From contig CM055098.1 in the NCBI GenBank assembly GCA_029204225.1, positions 1,549,106 through 1,613,105 on the forward strand: a DNA stretch of 64,000 bases. The letters run 5' to 3'. Position numbers and translations under genes: made by a program. Origin of the DNA: Diphasiastrum complanatum (Eukaryota > Streptophyta > Lycopodiopsida > Lycopodiales > Lycopodiaceae). The number at the start of each line of letters is the position of its first letter. Within the stretch, counting starts at the first letter, position 1. The notes under the pieces were generated by a model. The model was not told where the DNA came from. It did no database searches and saw only the letters and a program-made list of their open reading frames with translations. This document shows, one piece after another, positions 1-13,359 of this stretch.

Positions 1-84
1 ACCATTCCCATGAGGAAGGCTCTCAATGTGGAAGGTCCATGTGCTATGTGGCAGCCAATCACTGGTTTTTTAGAACTTTATAAA

Positions 85-320
85 ACAAACAGTAACCCAG
101 CCCAAAAAAACTCCCATTGTGAAGGTCCATTTTTCTAGAAATTTCAAAATTAAGCAGGAACTCAGCCAAAAAAACTCGCATTGTGGTATTACACATGGGA
201 AGGCCTGGCCTAGTCTGCGCAGGCAAGGTGGTGCATTTTTCTAGAAACTTAAGAATATGCAGTAACCCAGCCCAAAAAAACTTGCATTGTGGTATTACAC
301 AGGGGAAGAGCCCGGGCTGG
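85..320. repeat. degenerate direct repeats
   Basis: Three related units begin near 91, 153 and 259. Each holds a 'cagcccaaaaaaact..cattgtg' core, and two are preceded by 'catttttctagaaa'. Spacing is irregular (about 63 and 105 bp), so this is a decayed tandem array rather than a clean satellite. The tract continues to the left window edge, where 'catgtgctatgtggcagcc' resembles the foldback repeat at 38.3-38.6 kb. No coding sequence is supported here. Confidence 0.55.
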
Positions 321-768
321 TGCCCTCAGGCTCCACTCAGGACAACCCGCTGCCCCCCTCCAAAGGAAAGATCTTTTGAAGTTGCACAATATTTTGGAAA
401 GACTGCATTGAAAACAAAAGATATATCCAATGCAACTTATGCAACAAGGCCAAGTTGCTAACATAAAGACATACATGAATGTGTATAGACGTTTTCATAC
501 CTCCATTGCATTTCCATCCAGATTGTGGCTAACAGCTGAAGACCTGGCTTCGTCTTGCAATCCCATGTCCACAAAATGTTTTTTTTTTTCTGGAAAAGAA
601 ATCGTATAACATAAAAAATCCCAACTAAAACACATGAGTTAAGAAGACTAGATTAAGTTATAAGACCTTGAATTGAGACAAAATTTGGATCACATACCGC
701 TTAGCTGTGGGAGAGCTCTGCTTTATGAAGTTGTGATGAAGAAAAAAAATGCTTTAAAGAGCTGAATT

Positions 769-975
769 GCATGCACTGAGACAAATAAACTTCAAATGCT
801 GCTGCTGCTGCAACTAAATCATGGCTTCTTCTACTTCTTCTCTTGATAATTCCTGGCCTGCGCTAAGCCGTTGGGGCGGTTGGCCCTCTATCTCAATGGC
901 ACGCCAAGAGAAGAAGAATATGAAGCCATGATTTAGTTGCAGCAGCATTTGAAGTTTATTTGTCTCAGTGCATGC
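769..975. repeat. long near-perfect inverted repeat (snapback hairpin)
   Basis: The left arm (769-845) and right arm (905-975) are reverse complements over about 71 bp. Differences are a 6-base expansion of a CTG run in the left arm and a few mismatches in the 'ggcttcttctac' part. The loop of about 59 bases is GC-richer than its surroundings. A transcript would fold into a stem long enough to feed Dicer-like processing, so a young microRNA or hairpin-siRNA precursor, or a small foldback element, are the main readings. No known miRNA family is recognised in the arms. Confidence 0.8.
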
Positions 976-1323
976 AAACAGCCTCATCAGAAAACCTTGA
1001 CACAGATAGTTCTCACAGGATTGCAAAACGTTGCTCCATGTGCAAACTCTCAAACAGCAGAGAACATGAGCCTGAACAAATTTTGGGTATTGAAAAGTGA
1101 ACGTTCCCAATCAAATAACTAACTCGCCATATTCTTGAAATAAAATAGATAATATAACGACTAACCCGTCAGATTCTTATGAGTTCTTCACAACTTCCAC
1201 GCTTTCCATAGATCCAAGCAGCGCCTTACTTATTCATAGAAATCCACTGTGATTTACAGAGAGCGAGAGAGCTGAAGAGAGAGCGATGTAGAGAGAGTGC
1301 AATTTAGAGAGAGCTGAACCAAC

Positions 1324-1332
1324 TATATATAC

Positions 1333-1427
<95 letters not shown>

Positions 1428-1430
1428 GAG
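1324..1430. repeat. compound (AT)n-(AG)n microsatellite
   Basis: A TA/AT run is followed directly by about 37 AG units, then decays into 'gtgagagtgagtgag'. Upstream (1255-1315) the sequence is already rich in GAGAG. Open frames across it only encode Ser-Leu or Arg-Glu repeats and are not genes. Confidence 0.95.
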
Positions 1431-1453
1431 TGAGTGAGTGAGAGTGAGTCATT

Positions 1454-3630
1454 ACTTTTTTTTTTCTTAATAGTAAGCAAACTTAGTAATTGCCCTTCTA
1501 TTGGAAAGGTAAGTTAAAAAAATCAAATGTCATATGATAGTTTGAAAGGTTCATACTTATTTTATTTTATTTAAAAGGTACCCTTGCATTATACAGCTTA
1601 AAAAAAAAACCCATCAGGGTGAAAGTTACGGGTACACGTCCAATTCCAAGCCTGCCCACGCTCCTCCCTCTCACTTATTGGCAATCTGGGTAGTTTCAAT
1701 TGGCCAATGGGTGCTCATCTTGTCACAAGTGGGAATTCGCGACAAATCTTTGTCACACATATAGACCATGGGGATTAAGAATCCGTAGGGACACATGGGG
1801 TGGGCAAGGATTTGCACGCTTGAAGATGGAAGTGTTTTTTAAACAAGAATATATGTTTTGGTTTTCCAACAAAGACTTGCTGCTTATGGGATAAATGATA
1901 TATTTTGTGTCATTTTTCAAAACATGCCATGTGGCATTGCCACATGACAGTACCTAGTCGATCAAGTCTGGACTACTCCCACGTGTGGAGCAATGCCTTC
2001 GAGATATAGGGCTCGCTCCCTCTTCTCTTAACAAGTGGGGTAGGATGGATGTTTGATTTCATTTCATTGAGTTTTTCATCTAACTTCAAAACCATGGCCA
2101 CATGTTCACTCACTTTTAAATCAACGCCATGGATGATTGTGCATTCCAAGTACTTGCAATGTAGTACACACACACACAACACAAACACACAACTTACCCT
2201 AGCATATGCTAACTTGTGCATGTGATAGTCATTGATATGGAATTGCCATAAATAACAACCATTTTCTAGCTACATGGAAATGGCAACTCATGCGAGGATC
2301 AACCAAGGCATCTTTTTGACAATCCCTTTGCAACTATCTAGAAATCCATACAAGGATTAACTACGGCTTCTTCGTGGCAACGCTCCCCCAATGGTTGGCA
2401 AAATTTGGAGTGGTTAGGGCATACCTTCATCATTTCATAGTTACATGACAATTGCAATTAGTTACAAAGGTAGAAAGCACCAAGCATAAAAAAATGTGTC
2501 ATTGTTATTGGTTTGGATCGGACTCACTGCCCACACTTGCGTGGAAATGCAACTAGATTAAAGAAAAAACCATGGACCGACTCATATGTGGCATGCCCAA
2601 AATGCATCACCACATGCCATGTAGGGGCCTATCCATTATAGTCTAACAGTGGGTTTGGTGCTTTTGGTCCATATTAACAAATAGCATACATTTCCATGGA
2701 TTATGGATGAGTGCATCATGAATATTTAAGTTGTCATTGGAAGAGCTAGTACAAAGGTTGCTCCATAAGGTAAAAGCTCTACACTACAATGTGTTCATCA
2801 ACGAGATCTTCAAACGTTTGATGTGGTTGATACCTTATATGATGAGGATTTGGAAGTGAACGATTAATTTGAGAGGTTATAATCAATCTAAATTCATATT
2901 CCTCTGATGGCATATGATACACTTGGGAGTATTCACTTGGCAAAAATAGCACTTATCTAGCCAACTTCCTTGATCACAAATTAAAGAAGATATATGAAAT
3001 ATTCACTCGAAGACTATATGAAAGCATTAAAAAACAACTCAGCAACTTGCATCAATGTTACTTTGAGCCCTAATGATTTTCTTCAACAATTATGAACACC
3101 TAATTGTTCTTACAATTCTATGAAAATCAAAAATTGTTTCAAAGAGCTAAAAAAACGTGTACATTGACAACAAATTGGAATTGAAGGCAAGGTACTTGTT
3201 GGAAGGAGATGGAGTAAAGGGTTATCGATTTCCTTAAGATTGATTTCAAGATTGTTGCAATTTTGAGCCAATCGACAAGCAATATTTTTGTGGCACATGT
3301 CATATAACATCAAGAGAGGTTTGCACAATTTCACAACAAAAGTATTATATCATATGCATGCATAGGTATGTTTGTATAGATACTCCAACAACTATACTAT
3401 TCATGGGGGAAATCATCATGCTAATCCCATAAGCACTTTTGGACATACGGTTTGGGTTGTTAGCTATATCAGAGTGGGCTTGGACATTCATCAATGTCAT
3501 TCCTGGAGGTGAGGCATGGACTTTAGGATGACCATGTGGATATCTAAGACTTAGGTGGGGCAATTCTATGAGGTTGTTGAGCTGTGGTGGTATGGGATGC
3601 CATAAGTAGTCCGTAAGGGGAGATCTAGGA
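1454..3630. other. intergenic stretch, nothing recognised
   Basis: AT-rich, with only short open frames lacking codon or motif support. A short CA run sits at about 2166-2190. I see no RNA gene, clear transposon end or conserved protein here. Confidence 0.5.
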
Positions 3631-4199
3631 TGTTGAATATGGGATAACTCCTAAGTCGAGCAGAAGATCGAAACCTTCAGGATCGAATTTTCTAGAATTT
3701 TTCCATACCGGATCAACTCAGAAAACCCATAATTTTTTGAGTCATTGTACATTTTTTCGATACATTGTAAATTCCGATACTGTCGGTTAGAAATTCGATC
3801 CGCGTTAACAGTACGCCTACTTTGTACATTCAAAGGCGGTTGTAATAAATGAGGCAGATAGCATCTAATGCTAATTAGATATTTAGCAAGTAGAAGATAT
3901 TTTGTAATAGACAAATAAACCGTGGATAGAAATTTGAAAATAATAATCTTCATCAGAAAACTTCTTCTCATTTTTTGAGTTTTTGTAGCCAGCCGCGCTC
4001 AACCAGCTAAAGTTATTACTTCAGCAATTGTACTCATTTGTTGATATTAATCAGTGTGCAATTTCAGTCTTACTACTGTATCATTTCATTGTGCATCTGT
4101 GAATCATTCATTTTGAACGTTCTGTTGCTAATTGTGGCGCTTTTGATCCTACACCAAGCTCTCTCATCAGCTTCCACTCATTCCCACTGATTTTCGACA
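3631..4199 (+). mobile_element. 5' LTR of decayed copia element 1
   Basis: The sequence starts TGTTGA and ends TCGACA, immediately before a primer-binding site matching the 3' end of initiator-Met tRNA (TGGTATCAGAG at 4200-4210). The 569-bp length fits a Ty1/copia LTR. The left boundary is inferred from the TG terminus. No matching 3' LTR was found downstream, so it could not be confirmed by pairing. Confidence 0.6.
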
Positions 4200-4210
4200 T
4201 GGTATCAGAG
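4200..4210 (+). other. primer-binding site (initiator-Met tRNA type)
   Basis: TGGTATCAGAG, the usual plant copia primer site, lies directly after the LTR end. It fixes the strand and 5' side of the element. Confidence 0.8.
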
Positions 4211-4341
4211 TAATCAGTTCAATAACCTGCATTTCTACTGCAGATTATTAGTTTTGTTTCTACCAAGATGATGTTCTAGCAAGCGCGCAGCCAACAATAT
4301 CATGAAATCGTTGTTTCTACCAACGATCTCGCTCAACCAGA

Positions 4342-5790
4342 ATGGATCCATCTTCTAGTTCTTCTCTTATTGACAAACTCGATGGGAGCAACTACCATCT
4401 CTAGAAATTCAAAATGAAGGTCATACTACTAGCCAAGGAACTATGGGACATCGTTGATGGCACAGAAGTTAAACTAGAAGGTGATGTAGCCATTATCACC
4501 AGATGGAGACTGAAAGATGGCAAGGCTTTTGCCATGATTACTCTCAACATTAGAGAACCAAATCAGTCACATACGTGCTGCTCAGACTGCTAAGGATGCA
4601 CAGGACATCCCAGCAATACTCTATGATATCAGGGATGTCACCTCCAAACTCCATTTGAGGAAGAAATTCTTCACCCTGAGAATGTCTAAAGCAGTAAGTG
4701 TTTCGAGTCATATCAACACTTTTCAAAATCTTATGGAGTAGATGATTGCAACTGGCTCAGTCATAGAAGATACCGATGTAGTTATGACTCTATTATCGAG
4801 TCTACCTAGAGCCTATGAAGATTGGGTCCTAAACCTGTTACTACAACTGCCTATCTACAAAATCAATCCATCACCAAAGCCCTAAATGGCAAGACACCTT
4901 ATGAGGTGTGGATGCATTGCTTATGCTCATATCCCTGAAGATCTAAGAAAGAAACTGGATGACAAAAGCACAAAGTCGATTTTCCTTGGCTACTCCCCAT
5001 ATCACAAGGCATACAAGTTCTACAATCTGGAAACAAAAAATATATTTAGAGCAAAGATGTCATTTTTGTGGAAGATCGATTTATCAACCACAAGGGAAAA
5101 GCTCAAGAAATTTCTGATCCATGTATCAAAAAAGGCTCCAGGATCGAAATCCAGAAAAAGTAACATGGAAAATGAGTCATAATCTCAACGGGTCCAATCA
5201 CATCAAGAGGTCAAAATTCAGCCAAGAAGATCAAATCGACCCAGATAACCTCCATCCTGTTTTATGGATGATGTAGTTTGCTACTTCATGCTTGAGGTAG
5301 AAAAAGAGGAGAGAAAACAATATTTCTTTCACTCCATCATTGTCTCACTGATGTATGCAATGATCTGCACAAGGCCAAACCTTGCATATTCGATCAGTTC
5401 ACTCAGCCATATCTAGCCCATTAGAAAGCACTCACAAAGGTCATGAAATACGTCCAAGCAACCAAGAATCTCAACATCTGTTATGGACGCAGCCAATCTG
5501 CAAATATTCTTGAAGGCTACATAGATGCAAATTGGGTAGGAGATATCGATACCAAAAGGTCGACTTCTAGATTTGTATTTTTAAATAATCAAGGCCCAAT
5601 TTCTTGAAACGGCTGAATGCAGACCTCAGTAGCATTGTCATCAATCGAATTAGAATATATTGCTGCTACAAATGCTACCAAGGAGGCAATCTGGCTAAGG
5701 CACCTGCTAGCAGAAATTGACCTTGCATAGTCACATCCAACGACCATTTTCTGTGACAACCAAAGCACACATCCTTGTCGAATAATTATT
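4342..5790 (+). pseudogene. Ty1/copia gag-pol remnant with large internal deletion
   Basis: A gag-like start at 4342 reads MDPSSSSSLIDKLDGSNYHL, then a stop replaces the expected Trp before 'KFKMKVILLAKELWDIVDG'. This is the UBN2/gag-polypeptide family pattern. The longest open piece (4886-5182, 98 aa) matches the post-integrase segment (KSIFLGYSPYHKAYKFYNLETKNIF). RNase H-like sequence follows at about 5340-5730 (VMKYVQATKNLN, YIDANWVGD, SSIELEYIAAT), interrupted by stops. Zinc knuckle, protease, integrase core and most of RT are missing, so at least one deletion of well over 2 kb occurred near 4870. It belongs to the same family as the plus-strand remnant at 51.5-54.4 kb (shared 'LLIA/LAKE-WD-V-G-EVKLE' gag). 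It is non-functional. Confidence 0.8.
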
Positions 5791-7755
5791 GTTCCATATC
5801 AGCCATAACTGCCAACACAACAAAAATCCCAATTACAAGTGCAAAAAATTGTCCGAAAATCAAAACAAATCAAAAAAAATGTTTCCTTAAAAAAAATTGA
5901 CATTTCACCCTAACATAGACTTAATCAAAATTCAAGCCAATAATAGGTTTTCCCAAACCACGAACAAAAACCAAAACCAGAACTTTAAAAACCCAAATAT
6001 GAGGCTTTCATCCCACATGCAACCAAAACGGTGGGAAAACCCAAGTTAAGCATGGTCCCAAAATTTTTTGGTGGGGAACGCAAACCATTCCCTCCCACTA
6101 GGGAGAAAAAACGAACACCCCCCCCCCCCCTTTTCACTAGATGAATCGTAGTAACACAATGCGCAATAGAACGGTATATTAGTGGAACGATGCACTCTAA
6201 TTTAGATAGATAAAAATTGAGTACAATGCTTGAAGCTGGGGGCAAGAAAATACGCACAAATCCAATACTTCAATTGAGTTCATTGATGCTTGAATTATGC
6301 GGAATACTAACTAACTGAATCTAAAAACTACTTAGCCATTGATCATCGTTACAGAATAATCCCTATACATTGTTATAAAAGATGCCTATCAGGGCGTTGA
6401 CTTCACTGGATGTCAGATGATCAGTGCATTGAAAGTTTGAGAAACTCTACTTACAGTCCCACACGATGCAGCCGTTATATGTGGGTCGGATTTTTAGTTA
6501 ATAGTATCAAAATTTCAAAGACTCTAGAACATACAAAGACTCAAAAAATATACATTGACTCGAAAATCACAATGACTCGGAAAATTACAAATTATCTAAG
6601 TCGATCCTGTATTGAAAAATTCTAACTTTTGGATATTAAAAAATCTCGAATTTTTTGAGTCGAAATTTTACAAAGGGTCGAAAATTGCATAGCGAGCCAG
6701 GGTCGGAAAAGTTACACCGATCCACCTCGATCCAGGGTCGAAAAATCTCTCTTTGATGTGATTAACATTGGCTCGAAAAAATTCAATCTTGAATCTTTCG
6801 ATCTTCTGTACAAAAAGTCGAGCCTTCTTCCTTCCGTCTTTTTGTTGTTTTTTCAAGGATAGATATAAACAAAAAAAATTTCAAGATGCTCATTACCTAA
6901 TGGAATTGGGCTTTAAGCATGGAATTCCAACAGCCAGTTGGCCGAGTGACTTAGAAGTGAAGAAAGCTTCACCTAGAAAGAACAAATTGAAAGAATTGTC
7001 GAATCAAAAATCTTGACAAAGGCATATGAAGAAAGAACTAAAAGCTTCAAGGGATGACAAGGCTAAAACTAAGAAGTACGACTCTAACTATGCCAGAAAT
7101 GCAAGAAGCTTTTTGAAAGAGACATTGCTTTCCTCGAAGGACACCACCCATTGTCAAAACTTTACTTCACATGTCACCACCCCTTTTCCTATTTGCAAAT
7201 GCATTTCATCCATTCTTTACCTAATGAACTGGTCTACCAACTTCCAAGGCTCGACATCTGCCATAGCTACCAAAGTGACCTTCTCCTAGATTTGCATGCA
7301 CCTACGTAATATAGAAAAAAAAAGCGTGGAACCCTTACCTGTTATTGGCCAACTATAGGAGGGCTATGAGAGGCTAACGGGTTAGCATCTCCCAACCTAC
7401 AATGCACGAGTTGCCTCTCCCAACTTGTATGGGAAGCTTCCAAGCTTCCTAGGACAAACGTGACAGCCTCCATCGCCTTGTGGCTGATTTCTAAGAGTCG
7501 AAAGTAGAACGTACAGCGATTGGATGGCACGTGATGAATTGCAAGCGATGATAGTAGAGAGCTACGAGAAATCAAATGTATCACAACAATTCTCTATCAT
7601 TGCCCTTTTTTTGTTTGTCTCGTGCACTTTTACCCACACTGCTTTCTCATTCGTATTCAGGACATTCCAATGATAGGTCTACTTTTTATTGAGTTGATCG
7701 TGACATATTGTCGGCTCTCTTTCCTAGGCTATACACATGATTCAAAAGCAACAAA

Positions 7756-7756
<1 letters not shown>
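5791..7756. other. intergenic stretch with TCGA-rich tract
   Basis: No gene is supported. A poly-C run lies at about 6117-6131. From about 6480 to 6810 the sequence is unusually rich in 'tcgaaa'/'ttcga' and 'actcg' words, resembling parts of the LTR at 3.65-3.80 kb and the tract at 42.36-42.66 kb. It may be a decayed copy of that LTR family. Short open frames at 6668-7289 show no recognisable domain. Confidence 0.45.

Positions 7757-7821
<65 letters not shown>
7757..7821. repeat. (TA)n microsatellite
   Basis: About 32 uninterrupted TA units; apparent Ile-Tyr open frames are artefacts. Confidence 0.97.
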
Positions 7822-7835
7822 TAGTGGGTAAGCAC

Positions 7836-8760
<925 letters not shown>

Positions 8761-8778
8761 GAGAGAGAGAGAGAGAGA
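8761..8778. repeat. (GA)9 at left border of the P1-P4 array
   Basis: This short (GA)n tract abuts the 3' side of element P1. It is the leftmost of the (GA)n spacers that delimit the four minus-strand Penelope-like elements. Confidence 0.85.
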
Positions 8779-10346
8779 TACACAATAGTGGGGAAGACAG
8801 GTGTCATAGCTGAGCGTTAGTTGTTATTTATGTCCAAAAGAAAGTATACTACTTAACAACATAAATAGCATTTTTAATCATAGTCCGGTCTTCCCAAACG
8901 AAAAGAATGTTTTTTAGCAATAGGCCAAGCCCTGACAATACCGTATCAGGACAAGTGCCATGCTGATCAATTTTAGGACATTGGCCATATCAGTTCGTTT
9001 TGTTTTATGCATAAGTATGAATAGTTTTCACCGTATACCTTGTTTATCGCTAAAAGATATGGTGTGGACACGTGTACATGTGTTAGAACAAATTCATGCT
9101 ATGATAACCCTGGTGACTCTAATTTCAAAAAACAAGTCACGTACTAGTGTCCATACTCCTGAGCCATGCTTTCCAATCGTATCTCACCATGCTTGATATG
9201 ATAACTAAATGGGTATTAATTTGTAAAAGCCATGATTGAATAGTGTAGTTTTGAATAAACTTGTGTTTATCAACACTCCGTATTCCACCGGTGGTATTTA
9301 TTAAATTGTTTTGGATAGGTTACATATTATCGGTGAGGTTTTCATGGTTTTTACAAGGTATCAGTGCAGATCCATGCCATTCTAAACGTTTTGTCGTTTA
9401 TCTTACGCAAATCCATGTTGTCTAAGATAATTTAAAAAAAACCTTGCTACAAGACGGCAAAAGTGTCAACTTAACAGAGTTGTTAAGCTGTTTACGAGTT
9501 GGTAGAATCTAAATAGGTAAAAAGAGACGTATTTAAGAATTTAGAGTCACTACTAGCCAAAGAGAATTGAATATATCTGTATAAAAACACATTCCCTTTG
9601 AGCGTAAGCGGCTTATGCAGAGTCTGAATTTTGTTGCAAGAATTCATACCTGGATGATCGCATATGTGTTTTCTTGTGAGGATGTCATGTTATTCCTTCG
9701 AGTGCTCTTGTCTTCTTTAGAATCAAATCATTCATACCATTATTGTCAAATAAGGTAAAAAGCAGAACTCAGCATATCAAAGAAAGCCTTTCATTAATCG
9801 CTTATATCAATTGGGAGCGAGTGGTTTTATGTATATACCTGTGTAGACGCTTATAGAATTATGGTTCGAAACCGAACCAAACCGAGAAAGACTGTTGTAG
9901 TAATAATCGATGCTACACGAAGCGCATGTTACTTCCTTTAGTGATTGAATACTAGTATTCTCTTTCAAGTGGAAACCAGTAGATAGTATGCTAGCAGCTT
10001 GACTAAAGCATGATGGGTAACGAATAACGCCAAAGCAGCAAGCATCTGAGCTGTAAATCTTGTATGCTAAAATGCAAGCAGAGTTGGTTCTTGTAAATAA
10101 CCTTTCAAAAACAGAATAAGACCGAAGAGACATTCTATCTCTTGTCGGATACTAGTGCTTAATGTGTGTTATGTTATCACAAGAACATCCTTCATAAACA
10201 CATGCAATAATTGTAGAACAAAAGAGTGCTTCATCGCTGGTATTCTACATCATAAACATACTTCTATAACTACACAAACGCTATGATGCATGGCCATCCT
10301 TGGCATGCAGTGATCATGATGAAGCGTTAGTCCAACATCGTGATAA

Positions 10347-11186
10347 ATTCTACAGTTTTTAGGACAATAATGATTGTACTTTACAATCATAGAGAGTTAT
10401 TGGTTGCTTAATCAATGGATCTATCAAGTTCTACACATTAGATCTTGATCTAGATTCACTACACTTGGATTTAAACAAGAGCAATGGATCAGCACATCAT
10501 AAATCAGTGAGAGCGGCCTCACACATGTGGAGTATTGTCCACAGTACAGCCTGCACCTGAAACAACAAGTACATTAATCCTAGATAGCAATCATTCATAG
10601 AAATCACAAGACAAATGACTAGAAACCTCACAAAAGTGTAGAATGCAAAAGTCTCATCAATATTCTTAGCAAAATGATGATCCTTTTATGGATCAGGTAC
10701 ATCCACAAGTCTGGTACAGTCCAGCAGGTCTTCACACGTGTGAAGAGTTCCACATCACTCAGATCTATCCATCTGATCCATCCTTGATCCTTATCAAAAG
10801 CTGACCTTCTAGAATATGGCTAAAATCCAAAAACCTAGTCTCCTAGAATATAGGAATATTCCCTACAAAATAGGATCTAAGGAAAATGGTCAACTCTTAT
10901 CTTCTAGTACTCTATACACACGTGTGAACATCCACTTGCCATGTGGGAGCATTTACTCATGCACATGCAAGGAAAAGCTAATTTCTAGGTGACTAGTCAA
11001 CTTGAATAAAAACTAGTCATATCATGTTCACACTAACTAGATTGATACAAAATCAATTTAGATATATACAAGTATGAAAAGTACATCCTTTCACACGTGG
11101 GAACATGCTCCACATGTGTAAAATCAGATCATCAACATTATTCTAATGTTTGATCAATATTTACAATAACCAATGTCAAGTGAGAA
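10347..11186. mobile_element. unidentified 840-bp insertion inside P1
   Basis: P4 lacks this segment at the matching position (near 20856). It is bracketed by 'gtgataa' at 10340-10346 and again at 11187-11193, a candidate 7-bp target duplication. The insert contains paired words such as 'cacacgtgtgaa', 'cacatgtgg' and 'gttattggttg/caataaccaat', but has no ORF and no clear terminal inverted repeat. It could be a MITE or a deleted LTR element. The boundaries rest on comparison with P4 only. Confidence 0.45.
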
Positions 11187-11200
11187 GTGATAATTTTCAA

Positions 11201-11387
11201 CACATCGCTGGACAACGGACTACTTTTATCAACTTTATCAATCAACAGTTATGATAGATCCATCGTCGGACAGCGGATCAAAATACATCAAATATTCACT
11301 ATTTACCTGAGCCTATTCCATCACTGGGGAAGTGCCACAGATATGGAAAGTGGGCAATCGCTTGGTCCATCGTTGTGGACAGCGGAT
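11201..11387 (-). repeat. CCATCGCTGGACAGCGG hairpin motifs of P1
   Basis: Four variants of the motif occur at about 11201, 11258, 11318 and 11364, spaced 46-60 bp. In the best copies the core can pair as TCCA-TCGC-TGGA, and the following CAGCG can instead pair with the central CGCTG. The same cluster recurs at 20856-21060 in P4 and in longer form at 16333-16859 in P3, always in the 5' part of the element. Confidence 0.7.
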
Positions 11388-11736
11388 AAACCAACACGCA
11401 TAAACCTTCAAAGGGAATGCAAGCTTTCTTATCATAGAGATATGAATGGATCAAGGAGAAAAGAGTTAAACCACATACCCTATATCATAAACGAATAAAC
11501 CAAAGCTTCGGCGTGCTCTCTGCTATGAGCATATCTCCAAACCGTATAGTAGAAAAGCTATAGTCGAAAACAGGTGATATATAGCAGTTTGTGAGGAACC
11601 ATCGTGGAAGAGCCCGACTAACCAAAATGGTGGAAAACTTTTTTTTTGAATAAAGCCACACAGGGTTGGGTTTGAAAAAAGGCTTAGGACCTCCAGATAA
11701 GTAATTTTTTTTGTGATTTAAAATAAAGAAGAGTCC

Positions 11737-12034
<298 letters not shown>

Positions 12035-12138
12035 CAAGACACCACTTAGTTCCTGTTGACAAAGCAAGATTGAAGTTCTTTAAAGCCTTTATTCATAATC
12101 CAACAAGGTAAAGTACAGCTGAAAAGTAAAATATAGTA

Positions 12139-13357
12139 CTAGAAAGCACCATAAAGCATAACCACTTTCAAGACGTCCAGTGATTGTTTTGCCTTCCAAG
12201 ACCAAATGAAAATTTCATGTGAATGATTCCATTTAAAGTATATAAGTTCATATCTGGAATATTTAAAGGCGTATTTTATTGTCTTTTTCATGTCAGCTTT
12301 TAAACCCTCTGGCCCATCTAGGGGAATATTTTCATAGCATTTTGAGATATCTGCGACCCACATATTGGTAATCAGAGATGGTAGATTTAGATAGAAATTC
12401 ATTGATGACTCACATTGCCAATGTAAAATCGTATCAACTCTAAGGATACTCTTGCATGTATTCGCCTTAAGGCCTACTCCTTCCATGAGGAAGGGTGACA
12501 GCATACCAAGAGCTCCTGTGAAAAATTTGGCAAGTATGGTAAAACAACAATCGTGAGCATTGGTAATCCATCTGAAAGAGTCTTTGTGGGCTTTAAAAGT
12601 GCAGAGGAGGTAAGGTAGAGAATTGTCTCCCAGGAACAATTCAGGTAGAACGTTTGTAGAAATGTTCGTTATATATGACAAGGAATCCTCCACAAGATTA
12701 GATTGATCGTTAGGGAAAGGAGTAAAATCTGGATTGTTAAGTCGCTTTATGGCCAAATTTCGCACAAAGAATTTACACATGAAACAGGGATTATGATGTG
12801 CTTTATCAATTCCATTAACGTATAGAGAGTTTGTAAGCCAAAGTTGTTCATCCTTTGCAATCTTATTTTTCGAAAGAGATTCAGTGTTTCCATGAAGCCA
12901 TTTTCCCTTTCTAATATGACTTAGAGTGATACTTTTACAAAACGTAGCATCTTCCTTTTTTGTTTTGCTGTCTAAGGCATCATAAGAAGGTAGGAATTCC
13001 ATAAGTTTAAACCATCCATAATAAAGCTCCACAGCGACTTCGTTCACATTGGCTTGTCTAAGAGTAATATGATTTAGGCCTTTTTCTAGCAATTTTCGTA
13101 AGAGAGAACTATTAATAATCTTACAATCTGTGCAGATGACATGGCCAAATTTTTCAGAAATAAAGTTCTTGAAAAGGTTAAAAGCATAACATTGACAAGG
13201 ATGAATGTTATCTATATCAAAATGGCAAAACACATCATCAGGAAAATACCATTCACATTTAACACTTGGTAGATAAGTCCAGCCGAATGTAATATCATAA
13301 ACGAGTTCTTGCGTAAAACGTGAGCATAAAAATGCTTTACATGGATAAACTAGAATA
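12139..13357 (-). pseudogene. Penelope-like reverse transcriptase, 3'-deleted (P2)
   Basis: The open stretch 12139-13233 (364 aa from the first Met; homology to P4 extends upstream to about 13357) contains features of Penelope-like/telomerase-side RTs: 'LPYLLCTFKAHK' followed by 'RWITNAHD' (K..HK and R-I region), and motif A 'VADISKCYENIPLDG', where the catalytic Asp is kept. Motif C is absent because the frame runs into the element's 3' UTR after 'SWKAKQSLD', giving a spurious C-terminus. Known role of the family: copying element RNA into DNA at a target end. The P2 copy cannot be active. Family assignment is by motif order, not by a database search; no GIY-YIG endonuclease is visible. Confidence 0.65.
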
Positions 13358-13359
13358 CT

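Noticed and set aside
8915-8975. Possible hammerhead ribozyme in the Penelope-like 3' UTR
   Set aside because: 'gctgatcaa' resembles part of a core, but CUGANGA and GAAA with the right stems are not present in any copy.
9807-10133. 108-aa minus-strand frame in P1
   Set aside because: No match to ORF1 or RT of P2 and P4, no recognisable motif, and no counterpart in P3. Judged a chance open frame.
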